DNA from: Cellulomonas aerilata
GTDB taxonomy: Bacteria; Actinomycetota; Actinomycetes; Actinomycetales; Cellulomonadaceae
DNA length: 61,373 nucleotides
NCBI RefSeq assembly: GCF_007991755.1
Contig: NZ_BJYY01000011.1
Location: 1 to 61,373 of the forward strand
Direction: 5' to 3'
Shown: one piece after another, positions 31,732 through 40,096 of the stretch
Numbering within the stretch: the stretch's first letter is position 1
Layout: each line of letters opens with the position of its first letter
Notes under the pieces: generated by a model
Told to the model about the DNA's origin: nothing
What the model saw: only the letters and a program-made list of their open reading frames with translations
Database searches by the model: none
Made by a program: the position numbers and the translations under genes

Positions 31732-31732
31732 C
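31717..31732 (+). promoter_or_regulatory. Palindromic candidate operator upstream of beta-oxidation operon
   Basis: GTTACCGAGCAGTAAC: 5-bp arms GTTAC/GTAAC around 6 nt. It lies just before the -35 of the fadA-type gene and overlaps the rnd stop. The shape suits a TetR-family repressor of fatty-acid genes; the regulator is not in the window. Confidence 0.5.
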
Positions 31733-31737
31733 TTCGG

Positions 31738-31766
31738 CTGACGGCGCGCGCGAGCGCGGGTAGCGT
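31738..31766 (+). promoter_or_regulatory. Promoter of beta-oxidation operon
   Basis: CTGACG (31738-31743), 17-nt spacer, TAGCGT (31761-31766). The palindrome ends 5 bp upstream of the -35. Confidence 0.5.
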
Positions 31767-31828
31767 CGGCGGTCGGCCCGCGGTTCCGGCGGGCGCAGGA
31801 CACCGTCGTCCACCCGAGGAGAGATCCG

Positions 31829-33100
31829 ATGCCCTCCGCGTCGTCGCGCCCCACCGTCCGACCCGTCGTCTTCGTCGACGGCGTCCGCACGCCGTTCGGC
31901 CGTGCCCGTCCGGACGGCCTGTACGCGCACACCCGCGCCGACGACCTCGCCGTCAGGACCGTCCGCGAGCTGCTGCGCCGGCACCCCCAGCTGCCGCCCG
32001 AGCGCGTCGACGAGGTCGCGATCGCCGCCACCACGCAGTCCGGCGACCAGGGGCTGACGCTCGGCCGCACGGTGGGCGTGCTCGCCGGGCTGCCCCGCTC
32101 CGTGCCGGGGTTCGCGATCGACCGCATGTGCGCCGGCGCGATGACCGCCGTCACCACGACCGCGGGCGCGATCGGCTTCGGCGCGCAGGACGTCGCCCTG
32201 GCCGGCGGGGTCGAGCACATGGGGCGGCACCCGATGGGTCTCGACGCCGACCCGAACCCGCGGTTCGCCTCCGAGCGCCTCGTCGGCGCCGACGCGCTGG
32301 CGATGGGCAGGACCGCGGAGAACCTGCACGACCGCTACCCCGCCCTCACCCGTGAGCGGGCCGACGCCTACGGGGTCACCAGCCAGGCGCGGTTCGCCGC
32401 CGCCCTCGCCGCCGGACGGATCACCGCGGACCTGGTCCCCGTCGCCACCCGCGACCCCGAGCGCGGCTGGGGCCTGGCGACCGCGGACGAGCCGCCGCGC
32501 CCGGGCACGACGCTCGACGCCGTCCGGGGCCTGCCGACGCCGTTCCGCGCCGGCGGGCGGGTCACCGCGGCGACGTCCGCACCGCTCACCGACGGCGCCG
32601 CGAGCTGCCTGCTCGCCGCGGAGGACACCGCCGAGGAGCTGGGCCTGGCGCCCCGGATGCGGATGGTGACGTTCGCCTACGCGGGCGTCGACCCGGCCGT
32701 CATGGGGCTCGGGCCCGTGCCCGCCACCCGCAAGGCGCTCGACCGGGCCGGGCTGACCATCGACGACATCGGCCTGCTGGAGGTCAACGAGGCGTTCGCG
32801 GTGCAGGTGCTGGCGTTCCTGGACGACCTCGGCATCGCCGACGACGACCCGCGCGTGAACCCCGACGGCGGCGCGATCGCCGTCGGGCACCCGCTGGCGT
32901 CGTCCGGCGTGCGGCTGATGACCCAGCTCGCCCGCCACTTCGCCGCGCGTCCCGACGTCCGGTACGGGCTGACGACGATGTGCGTGGGGCTGGGCCAGGG
33001 GGGCACCGTGATCTGGGAGAACCCGCACCACCGCGACTACGACGGCCTCGCGCCCGCCACCTCGGCCACCCCCACCACCGCGCAGGAGCAGCAGCGATGA
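31829..33100 (+). CDS. Acetyl-CoA C-acyltransferase (thiolase, FadA-like)
   Basis: A 423-residue thiolase that cleaves 3-ketoacyl-CoA in beta-oxidation. The nucleophile is Cys101 in AIDRMCAGAMTAV, the catalytic His is in GGAIAVGHPLASSGVR, and the second Cys is in TMCVGLGQGG; the NEAFA motif (LLEVNEAFAVQVL) is also present. The N-terminus VVFVDGVRTPFGRARPDGLY is typical of the FadA/FadI group. The ATG follows AGGAGAG. The stop overlaps the start of the multifunctional enzyme (ATGA), so the two subunits of the complex are made together. Confidence 0.95.
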   Translation: MPSASSRPTVRPVVFVDGVRTPFGRARPDGLYAHTRADDLAVRTVRELLRRHPQLPPERVDEVAIAATTQSGDQGLTLGRTVGVLAGLPRSVPGFAIDRMCAGAMTAVTTTAGAIGFGAQDVALAGGVEHMGRHPMGLDADPNPRFASERLVGADALAMGRTAENLHDRYPALTRERADAYGVTSQARFAAALAAGRITADLVPVATRDPERGWGLATADEPPRPGTTLDAVRGLPTPFRAGGRVTAATSAPLTDGAASCLLAAEDTAEELGLAPRMRMVTFAYAGVDPAVMGLGPVPATRKALDRAGLTIDDIGLLEVNEAFAVQVLAFLDDLGIADDDPRVNPDGGAIAVGHPLASSGVRLMTQLARHFAARPDVRYGLTTMCVGLGQGGTVIWENPHHRDYDGLAPATSATPTTAQEQQR

Positions 33101-35241
33101 CGACGACCGCCCGGCCCGCCGACGCGGCCGCCCCCGGCCAGGCCGCCCGCCCCGAGCGCGTCACCCGGGCGCTCGTGCGCGACGTCGAGCTGCCCGGCGG
33201 CGCCGGGACGCTGGCGCTGGTCACCCTCGACAACGGCCTGGACCACACCAAGCCCACGACGCTCGGCCCGGCGGGCCTCGCCGGGCTCCGCGAGGCTCTG
33301 CTCGGCCTGCAGGCACGCGCCGCCCGCGGGGAGCTCGCCGCGGTCGCCGTCACCGGCAAGCCCGTCTACCTCGCCGCGGGGGCGGACCTGACCGCGACCG
33401 CGACGATGACCGACGCGCGGGACGCCCGCGCGCTGGCCGAGCTCGGGCACGCCACGTTCCGGCTGCTGGGGGAGATGGACGTCCCGACGTTCGCCTACGT
33501 CAACGGCGTCGCCCTCGGCGGCGGCCTCGAGCTCGCGCTCGGCTGCACCTACCGGACCGTCTCGGCCGCGGTGACCGCCCTCGCCCTGCCCGAGACATTC
33601 CTTGGCCTGGTCCCGGGGTGGGGCGGGTGCTACCTGCTCCCCCGGCTCGTCGGGGTGCAGCGCGCGCTCGAGCTCATCGTGACCCGGCCGCTCGCCAACA
33701 ACCGGATGACCACCGCCGCCGAGGCCCTGGAGCTGGGCCTGGTGGACGCCGTCCTGGAGCCGGCGGACTTCCTCGAGCAGTCGATCGTGTGGACCGCCGA
33801 CGTCCTCGCCGGCCACCTCGTCGTCCCCCGGGCGCCGCTGGACGACGAGGCGACCTGGGACGCGGCCGTCGCGGGCGCCCGGCGTCGGCTGGACGCGCGC
33901 CTGCACGGCGCCAGGCAGGCCCCGTACCGCGCGCTGGAGCTCGTGGCCGCGGCCCGCACCGCCGACCGTGACACCGCGTTCGCGGCCGAGGACGACGTGC
34001 TCACCGAGCTGATCATGTCCGACGAGCTGCGCGCCGGGCTCTACGCGTTCGACCTGACCACCCGCCGGGCCCGCAAGCCCGCCGGCGCACCCGCGGAGGA
34101 GCTGGCGGTCCCCGTGCGGTCGGTCGGGATCGTCGGCGCAGGACTCATGGCCGGTCAGCTGGCGGTCCTCGTCGCCCGGCGGCTGCGGGTCCCCGTCGCG
34201 CTGCGCGACCTCGACGACGAGCGCGTCGCGGCCGGGCTCGCCGGCATCAGGACGCTCGTGGACGGCATGGCCGCGAAGGGGCGGATCTCGCCGAGCGAGG
34301 CCAACCGCATCCTGGCGTCCGTCACGGTCAGCACGGACCTGCACGCCCTGGCGGGCGCCGACCTCGTGGTCGAGGCGGTCACCGAGGTGCTCGCCGTCAA
34401 GCAGCGCGTCTTCGCCGAGCTGGAGGACGTCGTCGCGGAGCGCGCGGTCCTGGCGACGAACACCTCGGCGCTGTCCGTCGCGCAGATGTCGGCCCACCTG
34501 CGCCACCCCGAGCGGGTCGTCGGCCTGCACTTCTTCAACCCGGTCGCACAGATGCCGCTCGTGGAGGTGGTCCGCACGCCCGCGTCCGGTGACGAGGCGG
34601 TGGCGACGGCGTTCGCGGTGGCCAAGGCACTGGGCAAGACCGCCGTCGGGGTCGCGGACCGGCCCGGGTTCGTGGTCAACCGGCTCCTGCTGCGGATGCT
34701 CGCCGAGGTCGCGGCGGCCGTGGAGGGCGGGACCCCGGTCACCGTCGCGGACGTCGCCCTGCGCCCGCTCGGGCTCCCGATGGGCCCGTTCGCGCTCATC
34801 CAGCTCGTCGGGCTCCCGGTCGCGCTGCACGTCCTGGGGTCGCTGCACGAGGACCTCGGTGACCGCTACCCGCTGTCGCCCGGGCTCGACCGCCTGGCGC
34901 GCGAGGGTCGCCGGGTCGTCCCGGAGCCGGACGGCCGGGGCGCGGAGCACGGCGTCGACCCGGCGATCCAGGACGTGTTCGGCGAGCCCGGCCCTCCCGG
35001 CGCGCTGGACGGGGCCGGAGTCCTGGACGCGGTCCTGGCCGGCCTGACCGAGGAGGTGGGGCTGATGCTCGACGAGGGCGTCGTCGGGTCCGCCGACCAG
35101 ATCGACCTGGCGATGATCCTCGGCGCCGGGTGGCCGCTGCACCTGGGCGGCCTGACGCCGTACCTGGACCGTTCCGGGTACTCCCAGCGCGTCCTGGGGC
35201 GCCGGCTGCTGGCGCCGGGCGTCGCGGACGTCCCCCGCTGA
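33097..35241 (+). CDS. Multifunctional enoyl-CoA hydratase/3-hydroxyacyl-CoA dehydrogenase (FadB-like)
   Basis: A 714-residue fusion. The N-terminal crotonase domain (about residues 30-230) has the oxyanion motif NGVALGGGLELALGC and the catalytic Glu in LALPETFLGLVPGWGG. The 3-hydroxyacyl-CoA dehydrogenase part begins at about 345 with the NAD motif VGIVGAGLMAGQLAVLVAR, continues with HFFNPVAQMPLVEVV (catalytic His) and GVADRPGFVVNRLLLRML, and ends with a second helical domain including GWPLHLGG. It performs the hydration and oxidation steps of beta-oxidation before the thiolase. The ATG overlaps the thiolase stop and has AGGAG upstream. Confidence 0.95.
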   Translation: MTTTARPADAAAPGQAARPERVTRALVRDVELPGGAGTLALVTLDNGLDHTKPTTLGPAGLAGLREALLGLQARAARGELAAVAVTGKPVYLAAGADLTATATMTDARDARALAELGHATFRLLGEMDVPTFAYVNGVALGGGLELALGCTYRTVSAAVTALALPETFLGLVPGWGGCYLLPRLVGVQRALELIVTRPLANNRMTTAAEALELGLVDAVLEPADFLEQSIVWTADVLAGHLVVPRAPLDDEATWDAAVAGARRRLDARLHGARQAPYRALELVAAARTADRDTAFAAEDDVLTELIMSDELRAGLYAFDLTTRRARKPAGAPAEELAVPVRSVGIVGAGLMAGQLAVLVARRLRVPVALRDLDDERVAAGLAGIRTLVDGMAAKGRISPSEANRILASVTVSTDLHALAGADLVVEAVTEVLAVKQRVFAELEDVVAERAVLATNTSALSVAQMSAHLRHPERVVGLHFFNPVAQMPLVEVVRTPASGDEAVATAFAVAKALGKTAVGVADRPGFVVNRLLLRMLAEVAAAVEGGTPVTVADVALRPLGLPMGPFALIQLVGLPVALHVLGSLHEDLGDRYPLSPGLDRLAREGRRVVPEPDGRGAEHGVDPAIQDVFGEPGPPGALDGAGVLDAVLAGLTEEVGLMLDEGVVGSADQIDLAMILGAGWPLHLGGLTPYLDRSGYSQRVLGRRLLAPGVADVPR

Positions 35242-35250
35242 CCTTCGCCC

Positions 35251-35285
35251 GACGGCCCGTCGACCCCGGTGGTCGGCGGGCCGTC
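35251..35285. terminator. Terminator hairpin after beta-oxidation operon
   Basis: GACGGCCCG then T and CGACC (35251-35265) pair with GGTCG, G and CGGGCCGTC (35271-35285), a 15-bp stem with one T-G wobble and a 5-nt loop. It sits between convergent operons. Confidence 0.7.
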
Positions 35286-35359
35286 GTCACACCTGCCCGG
35301 ACGTCACCGCCCGGGGCGCCGGCCGGGCGATGTCGGCCGGGCGATCTCGGACGGTGACG

Positions 35360-36394
35360 TCAGGCGGTACCGGACCCGAGCCGCAGCATCACCTTGCTGC
35401 TGCCGGTGGACCGGTCCCCCGCCACCCGCATGGCCTCCGCGGCGTCGTCGAGGTCGAACGTGTGGGTCATCAGCGGGTCCACGTCGAGCCCGGCGGCGAG
35501 GGCGGCGATCGCGTCGTCCACCTCCTCGGAGAACCGGTACGAGCCGATCCAGGTGAGCTCGCGCGTGACCAGGTCCCCGAGCACCGCGGACGCGGCCGTG
35601 CCGGGCAGGTTGCCGACCTGGACGACCGTGCCGCCCTTGGCCGTCGCACGCAGCACGGCACCCAGCGCGGCCGGCGCCCCGGACGCCTCGAACACGAGCT
35701 CGACGTCCTGCGGGAGCGGGTCGACCGAGGCGTCCACGACGTCGTCGGCCCCCATCGCCTTGGCGACGAGGAGCGAGGACGAGGCGACGTCGGCCGCGAT
35801 CACGGTGCCGGCGCCGGCGAACTTGGCGGCCGCCACGACCAGCGACCCGATCGGCCCCGCGCCGTTCACGAGCACCGTGCGTCCCGTCAGGTCGGAGACC
35901 CGGCCGACGGCGTGCAGGGCGACCGCGAGCGGCTCGGCGAGCGCGCCGCGCCGGGTGTCGACGCCGTCCGGCAGCGGCCGGACCTGCTCGGCCCGGACCG
36001 CCCGGAGCTCGCTGAAGCCCCCGTCGGTGTGCGGGTCGAGGGCGGCGGACCCGAAGTACCGGACCTGCGGGTAGAGGTTGGAGCGTCCGGCGAGGCGGTC
36101 GGGCAGGACGCCGTCGCCCACGAGCTGCGCCGGCTGGAACGTCACCGGCTGCCCCACCTCCAGTCCTCGCACGCCCGTCCCGAGGACCGCGACCCGACCG
36201 GCCACCTCGTGCCCGAGGACCATCGGGTGCCGCAGGACCGCGGTACCCGAGCGGCCGTGGCGCCAGTACGCCAGGTCGGACCCGCAGATCCCACCCCACT
36301 CCATGGCGACCACGACCTCCCCCGACCCCGGCGTGGGGTCGGGGACCTCGTCGACGCGCAGGTCGTCCGCGCCGTGGACGACGACGGCTCTCAT
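35360..36394 (-). CDS. L-idonate 5-dehydrogenase-like MDR dehydrogenase
   Basis: A 344-residue zinc-type medium-chain dehydrogenase. Catalytic-zinc ligands can be seen in GGICGSDLAYWRHG (Cys) and MVLGHEVAGRV (His-Glu), and the Rossmann motif is VLVNGAGPIGSLVVAAAK. The RYFGSAALDPHTDGGF segment matches L-idonate 5-dehydrogenases, which interconvert L-idonate and 5-ketogluconate. The lobe that normally carries four cysteines for the structural zinc (between QPAQ and NLYPQV, about residues 88-108) has none. It is the last gene of the sugar-acid operon; the ATG overlaps the transporter stop (ATGA). The true substrate may be another sugar acid. Confidence 0.85.
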   Translation of the reverse strand: MRAVVVHGADDLRVDEVPDPTPGSGEVVVAMEWGGICGSDLAYWRHGRSGTAVLRHPMVLGHEVAGRVAVLGTGVRGLEVGQPVTFQPAQLVGDGVLPDRLAGRSNLYPQVRYFGSAALDPHTDGGFSELRAVRAEQVRPLPDGVDTRRGALAEPLAVALHAVGRVSDLTGRTVLVNGAGPIGSLVVAAAKFAGAGTVIAADVASSSLLVAKAMGADDVVDASVDPLPQDVELVFEASGAPAALGAVLRATAKGGTVVQVGNLPGTAASAVLGDLVTRELTWIGSYRFSEEVDDAIAALAAGLDVDPLMTHTFDLDDAAEAMRVAGDRSTGSSKVMLRLGSGTA

Positions 36395-37794
36395 ACCGCG
36401 TCCTCGAGCCGGACCAGGTCGCGGCCACGGACCTCGGGCGACACGGCGGCCGAGACCAGCGTGATGAGCGAGTACACGACGAGCATCGCGGCGATCGGCC
36501 ACCAGGAGCCGGTCGCCGCGGTCAGGCCCGCGGCGACGATCGGACCGATGGCGGTCGCCAGGATGCCGCCGATCTCCTTGGAGAGCGCGAGCTGGGTGAA
36601 TCGCGTCCGGGCGCCGAACAGCTCGGCCATCGTGACGCTCTCCAGCGAGAACAGGCCGAGGACCGCCAGGTTGTGCAGCAGGATCATGGAGATCGTCAGC
36701 GCGACCGTGTTGCCCTGCTGGATGAGGTTGATCAGGGGGAAGGCCAGCACGGCCGAGATCGCGGTGAGGGCCATGTAGATCGGGCGGCGTCCGAACCGGT
36801 CGCCGAGCAGTCCGACGATCGGCACGGTGGCGAACCCGACGACCGAGCTGATGAGGATCGCGTTGGTGGCGATGCTGCGGTCCAGCAGCAGCGTGGTGGC
36901 GAGGTAGCCGACCAGGAAGGTCTGGATCAGGCCCGAGTTGCCGGCCTGACCGAACCGCAGACCCAGGGCGATGAAGAAGGACCGACCCTTGCGCTGCTTG
37001 AGCGCGGCCTCCAGGACGCTCGCGTCCTTCTCCTTGGCCGCGGCGGCCTCGAGCTGGGCCCGGGTGAGGGCGACGCCCTCGTCCGTGACGTCGGCACGGT
37101 TCTCGAAGACCGGGCTCTCCTTCAGGTGCGTCCGGATCCAGATCGCGAAGATCATCAGGACGAAGCTGAACAGGAACGGCAGGCGCCAGCCCCACGAGAG
37201 CAGCTGGTCCTCCGTCAGCACCGCGAGCAGGATCGCCCACAGGCCGGTGGCGGCGAGCGTGCCGGTGTTCGTCCCGAGGCTGACCAGCGACGCGATGACG
37301 CCGCGCTTCCTGACGGGTGCGTACTCCGCGAGCATCGTGGTGGCGCCGGCGATCTCCGCTCCTGCCCCGAAGCCCTGGAGCAGGCGCAGGACGACGAGCA
37401 GGATCGGCGCGAGGAGCCCGACCTGGGCGTAGGTGGGCAGGACGCCGATCAGCGTCGTCGACGCCCCCATGAGCGCGATGGTGAGGAAGAGGACCCTCTT
37501 GCGACCGATGCGGTCGCCCATGCGTCCGAAGTAGATCGCCCCGGCGAGGCGGGCCACGTACCCGACGCCGTAGGTGGCCATGGCCGCGATCAGCCCGACG
37601 GCCGGGTCGATCTCGGGGAAGAAGATCTCGTTGAAGACGATCGCCGCGGCCAGCGAGTACAGCTGGAAGTCCATGAACTCCATGGCCGTGCCCAGCCAGC
37701 CGGAGACGGCGGCCTTCCTCAGGTCGCTGGTCGTGCGCTCGGCCGGACCGTGGTGTGGTGCGGGTGTCGGGGCGGTGAGGTGGTCCTGCGTCAT
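36391..37794 (-). CDS. MFS transporter, MHS (metabolite:H+ symporter) type
   Basis: A 467-residue transporter with 12 predicted helices. It matches the MHS/ProP-like branch: WLGTAMEFMDFQLYSLAAAIV in helix 1, the loop GRMGDRIGRKRVLF, RLLQGFGAGAEIAGA in helix 4, and a second-half loop GLLGDRFGRRPIYM. It lies between ManD-type dehydratase and idonate-dehydrogenase-like genes, so it probably imports a sugar acid such as a hexonate (inference). The ATG follows GGGAG. The stop overlaps the dehydrogenase start. A 153-bp gap separates it from the dehydratase gene. Confidence 0.9.
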   Translation of the reverse strand: MTQDHLTAPTPAPHHGPAERTTSDLRKAAVSGWLGTAMEFMDFQLYSLAAAIVFNEIFFPEIDPAVGLIAAMATYGVGYVARLAGAIYFGRMGDRIGRKRVLFLTIALMGASTTLIGVLPTYAQVGLLAPILLVVLRLLQGFGAGAEIAGATTMLAEYAPVRKRGVIASLVSLGTNTGTLAATGLWAILLAVLTEDQLLSWGWRLPFLFSFVLMIFAIWIRTHLKESPVFENRADVTDEGVALTRAQLEAAAAKEKDASVLEAALKQRKGRSFFIALGLRFGQAGNSGLIQTFLVGYLATTLLLDRSIATNAILISSVVGFATVPIVGLLGDRFGRRPIYMALTAISAVLAFPLINLIQQGNTVALTISMILLHNLAVLGLFSLESVTMAELFGARTRFTQLALSKEIGGILATAIGPIVAAGLTAATGSWWPIAAMLVVYSLITLVSAAVSPEVRGRDLVRLEDAV

Positions 37795-37947
37795 CGTGTG
37801 CTCCCTTGCTCCGCGGCTCGCGGACGATGCGTTGGCTCGCTCGCGGGGCCCGCGAGCGGAGGACAGGTCTGGTGCGGGCACAGGGGTGCGCACGCGGGAC
37901 CCGGGTGGACGGGACGGACGACGGCTCGGGCGCGAGGCCCGGCGTGG

Positions 37948-39156
37948 CTACCAGTCGTGCACGGAGCCGTCGAGGCGACGGGCGACCGGCAGGTAGCGGG
38001 GCTCGTACGGGAAGCGCTCGGCGGCCTTCTCGTCGTACTCGACGCCCAGCCCCGGTACCTCGCCGACATCCAGCATGCCGTCGGTGAGGCGGACCGCGCT
38101 CCGGAAGACCTCCATGGTCTCCGGCGCGTGCTCCATGTACTCCTGGATGCCGAAGTTCGGCACGGTGAGGTCCAGGTGGACGGCCGCCGCAAGGGTGACC
38201 GGTGAGAGGTCCGTGGCGCCGTGCGAGCCGGTCCGGACCCCGTAGAGCGCCGCGAGGTCGAAGATGCGACGCAGGTGGGTGATCCCGCCGGCGTGCACGA
38301 CCGTGGTGCGCACGTAGTCGATCAGCTGGTTCGTGATGAGGTGCTGCACGTCCCAGATGCTGTTGAGCACCTCGCCGACCGCGATCGGCGTGGTGGTGTG
38401 CTGGCGGATGAGGCGGAACGCCTCCTGGTTCTCCGCCGGCGTGGGGTCCTCCATCCAGAACAGCCGGACGTCCTCCACGCTCTTGCCGAACTGCGCGGCC
38501 TCCAGCGGGCTGAGTCGGTGGTGGACGTCGTGCAGCAGGTGGAAGCCGAACCCGAGCTTCTCCCGGACGGCCCGCAGGTACGTCGGCGCGAACTGCAGGT
38601 ACGCCTCGGTGGACCAGGGCTGCTCGTCCGGAAGGGCGCTCGCGGCGGGCTCGTAGATGGCGCCCTTGCGCACCCCGTACGTGCCACCGACCTCCGGGAC
38701 GGCGGCCTGCGCGCGGATGGCGCGGTAGCCCAGCTCCTGGAAGCGGGCGACGTCGTCCAGCAGCGCCGCCGTGTCCGCCCCGCTGGCGTGGCCGTAGACC
38801 ATGACACCGTCGCGCGACCGGCCGCCGAGGAGCTGGTAGACGGGCAGTCCGGCGACCTTGCCCTTGATGTCCCACAGCGCGGTGTCCACCGCCGCGATCG
38901 CGGTCATGGTGACCGGGCCGCGGCGCCAGTACGGGCCACGGTAGAGGTACTGCCACATGTCCTCGATGCGCGCGGGGTCCCGGCCGATCAGCAGCGGGAC
39001 GACGTGGTCCCGCAGGTAGCTGGCGACGGCGAGCTCGCGCCCGTTGAGGGTGGCGTCGCCGAGCCCGGTGACGCCGTCGGACGTCGTCAGACGCAGGGTG
39101 ACGAAGTTGCGCCCCGGTCCGGCGACCAGGACCTCGGCGCGATCGATCGTGGTCAT
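37948..39156 (-). CDS. D-mannonate dehydratase-type enolase-superfamily enzyme
   Basis: A 402-residue protein, the usual length for the ManD family (RspA-like) of the enolase superfamily. These enzymes dehydrate D-mannonate, and some D-gluconate, to 2-keto-3-deoxygluconate. The metal ligands and acid-base residues are visible: [11 protein letters not shown] (Asp, His), [12 protein letters not shown] (Glu), [14 protein letters not shown] (Glu) and [15 protein letters not shown] (His). [21 protein letters not shown] is the N-terminal family signature. The ATG follows GGAGGAG. It is the first gene of the leftward sugar-acid operon and diverges from the GntR regulator, with a shared palindrome between. 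Confidence 0.92.
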   Translation of the reverse strand: MTTIDRAEVLVAGPGRNFVTLRLTTSDGVTGLGDATLNGRELAVASYLRDHVVPLLIGRDPARIEDMWQYLYRGPYWRRGPVTMTAIAAVDTALWDIKGKVAGLPVYQLLGGRSRDGVMVYGHASGADTAALLDDVARFQELGYRAIRAQAAVPEVGGTYGVRKGAIYEPAASALPDEQPWSTEAYLQFAPTYLRAVREKLGFGFHLLHDVHHRLSPLEAAQFGKSVEDVRLFWMEDPTPAENQEAFRLIRQHTTTPIAVGEVLNSIWDVQHLITNQLIDYVRTTVVHAGGITHLRRIFDLAALYGVRTGSHGATDLSPVTLAAAVHLDLTVPNFGIQEYMEHAPETMEVFRSAVRLTDGMLDVGEVPGLGVEYDEKAAERFPYEPRYLPVARRLDGSVHDW

Positions 39157-39204
39157 GGCTCCTCCGGACGGCTCTGTCGCGCCGCCCGCAGGTGCGGTAC
39201 AGCG

Positions 39205-39229
39205 CTTGTATGTAAGCCCATGACACAAG
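39205..39229. promoter_or_regulatory. Candidate GntR operator
   Basis: An imperfect palindrome CTTGT-N15-ACAAG (arms at 39205-39209 and 39225-39229, with a T and an A mirrored two bases further in), AT-rich for this window. It lies between the divergent dehydratase and GntR genes and could control both. Confidence 0.5.
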
Positions 39230-39265
39230 ACGTCGTCAACCCCTGGCGCACCCCGGGCCGCTGGC

Positions 39266-39271
39266 TACAGT
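39266..39271 (+). promoter_or_regulatory. -10 element, leaderless start
   Basis: TACAGT ends 6 nt before the GTG at 39278; no Shine-Dalgarno sequence. Confidence 0.6.
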
Positions 39272-39277
39272 GGGCGC

Positions 39278-39985
39278 GTGCCACCCACCCCAGCCCGCAC
39301 GAGCCGCCGCGCCGTCTACGACGAGCTGCGGCGCCGCGTGCTGTCGCTGGAGCTCCCGCCGGGCGCGGCGCTCTCGGAGAACGAGCTGGCCGCGGCGCTG
39401 GGCGTCTCCCGGACCCCCGTCCGGGAGAGCCTGATCCTGCTGTCGCAGGAGGGGCTGGTGCAGGTGTTCGCCAAGGTCGGGTCGTTCGTCTCGCGCGTCG
39501 ACCCCGACCGGGTCGCGGACGCGCAGTTCCTCCGGGAGGCGGTCGAGCTGGCGTCCCTGGCGGACGTGCCGTCCGACCCCGACCCGGCTGCGGTGGCGGA
39601 CCTGCGCGAGAACCTCGCCCTGCAGCACCTCGCTGCCGACGACGTGGAGGAGTTCTTCCGCCTGGACGAGGCGTTCCACCACGGGCTGCTGCGGCTCGCC
39701 GGGCACGAGAACGTCTGGCCCACGGTCGTGGCCGCCAAGGGGCACCTGGATCGCGCCCGGCGTCTGGGGCTGGGCGAGACCTCCACCCAGGTGTTCATCA
39801 CCCAGCACGCCGACGTCCTCGACGCCCTGCTCGCCGGACGGCGCGAGGAGGCCCGCACCCTCATGCAGGGGCACCTGCGGCGCGTGTTCGCCGACATCCA
39901 GCGGGTCCGGGAGCGCTCACCGGACCTGTTCGCCTCCAACGCGGAGGCGGTGCCGACCCGCCGCAGCGTGGCCGTGTGGGAGTGA
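39278..39985 (+). CDS. GntR-family regulator, FadR subfamily
   Basis: A 235-residue regulator. The winged helix-turn-helix is at residues 10-75 (AVYDELRRRVLSLELPPG, LSENELAAALGVSRTPVRESL, LVQVFAKVGSFVSRV), and the helical FCD ligand domain follows (about 85-220). In the FCD domain, metal-ligand candidates are Asp in FRLDEAFHHGLLRLAG, with a histidine pair, and later QHADVLDALLAG. FadR-subfamily members commonly sense sugar acids or related metabolites. Divergence from the ManD operon suggests it represses that operon until a hexonate-type inducer is present. The GTG start is probably leaderless. Confidence 0.9.
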   Translation: MPPTPARTSRRAVYDELRRRVLSLELPPGAALSENELAAALGVSRTPVRESLILLSQEGLVQVFAKVGSFVSRVDPDRVADAQFLREAVELASLADVPSDPDPAAVADLRENLALQHLAADDVEEFFRLDEAFHHGLLRLAGHENVWPTVVAAKGHLDRARRLGLGETSTQVFITQHADVLDALLAGRREEARTLMQGHLRRVFADIQRVRERSPDLFASNAEAVPTRRSVAVWE

Positions 39986-40051
39986 CCGGTCCGTCATGAC
40001 GCCGGCGCCCCGTCCGGCGCCGCGACGCAGGCCCGGACCGTGGCCCGGGCA

Positions 40052-40091
40052 GGTCGGCCCGCGGGACGCCGGTGCGTCCCGCGGGCCGACC
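40052..40091. terminator. Strong bidirectional terminator
   Basis: A perfect 17-bp stem: GGTCGGCCCGCGGGACG (40052-40068), 6-nt loop, and its complement (40075-40091). It sits between the convergent GntR and YcnI genes. Confidence 0.85.
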
Positions 40092-40096
40092 CTCGG

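Noticed and set aside
35360-39226. Minus-strand open frame of 1288 codons
   Set aside because: The final 344 codons are the real dehydrogenase; the upstream part is an out-of-frame shadow of the transporter and dehydratase genes, both of which have clear starts and motifs in other frames.
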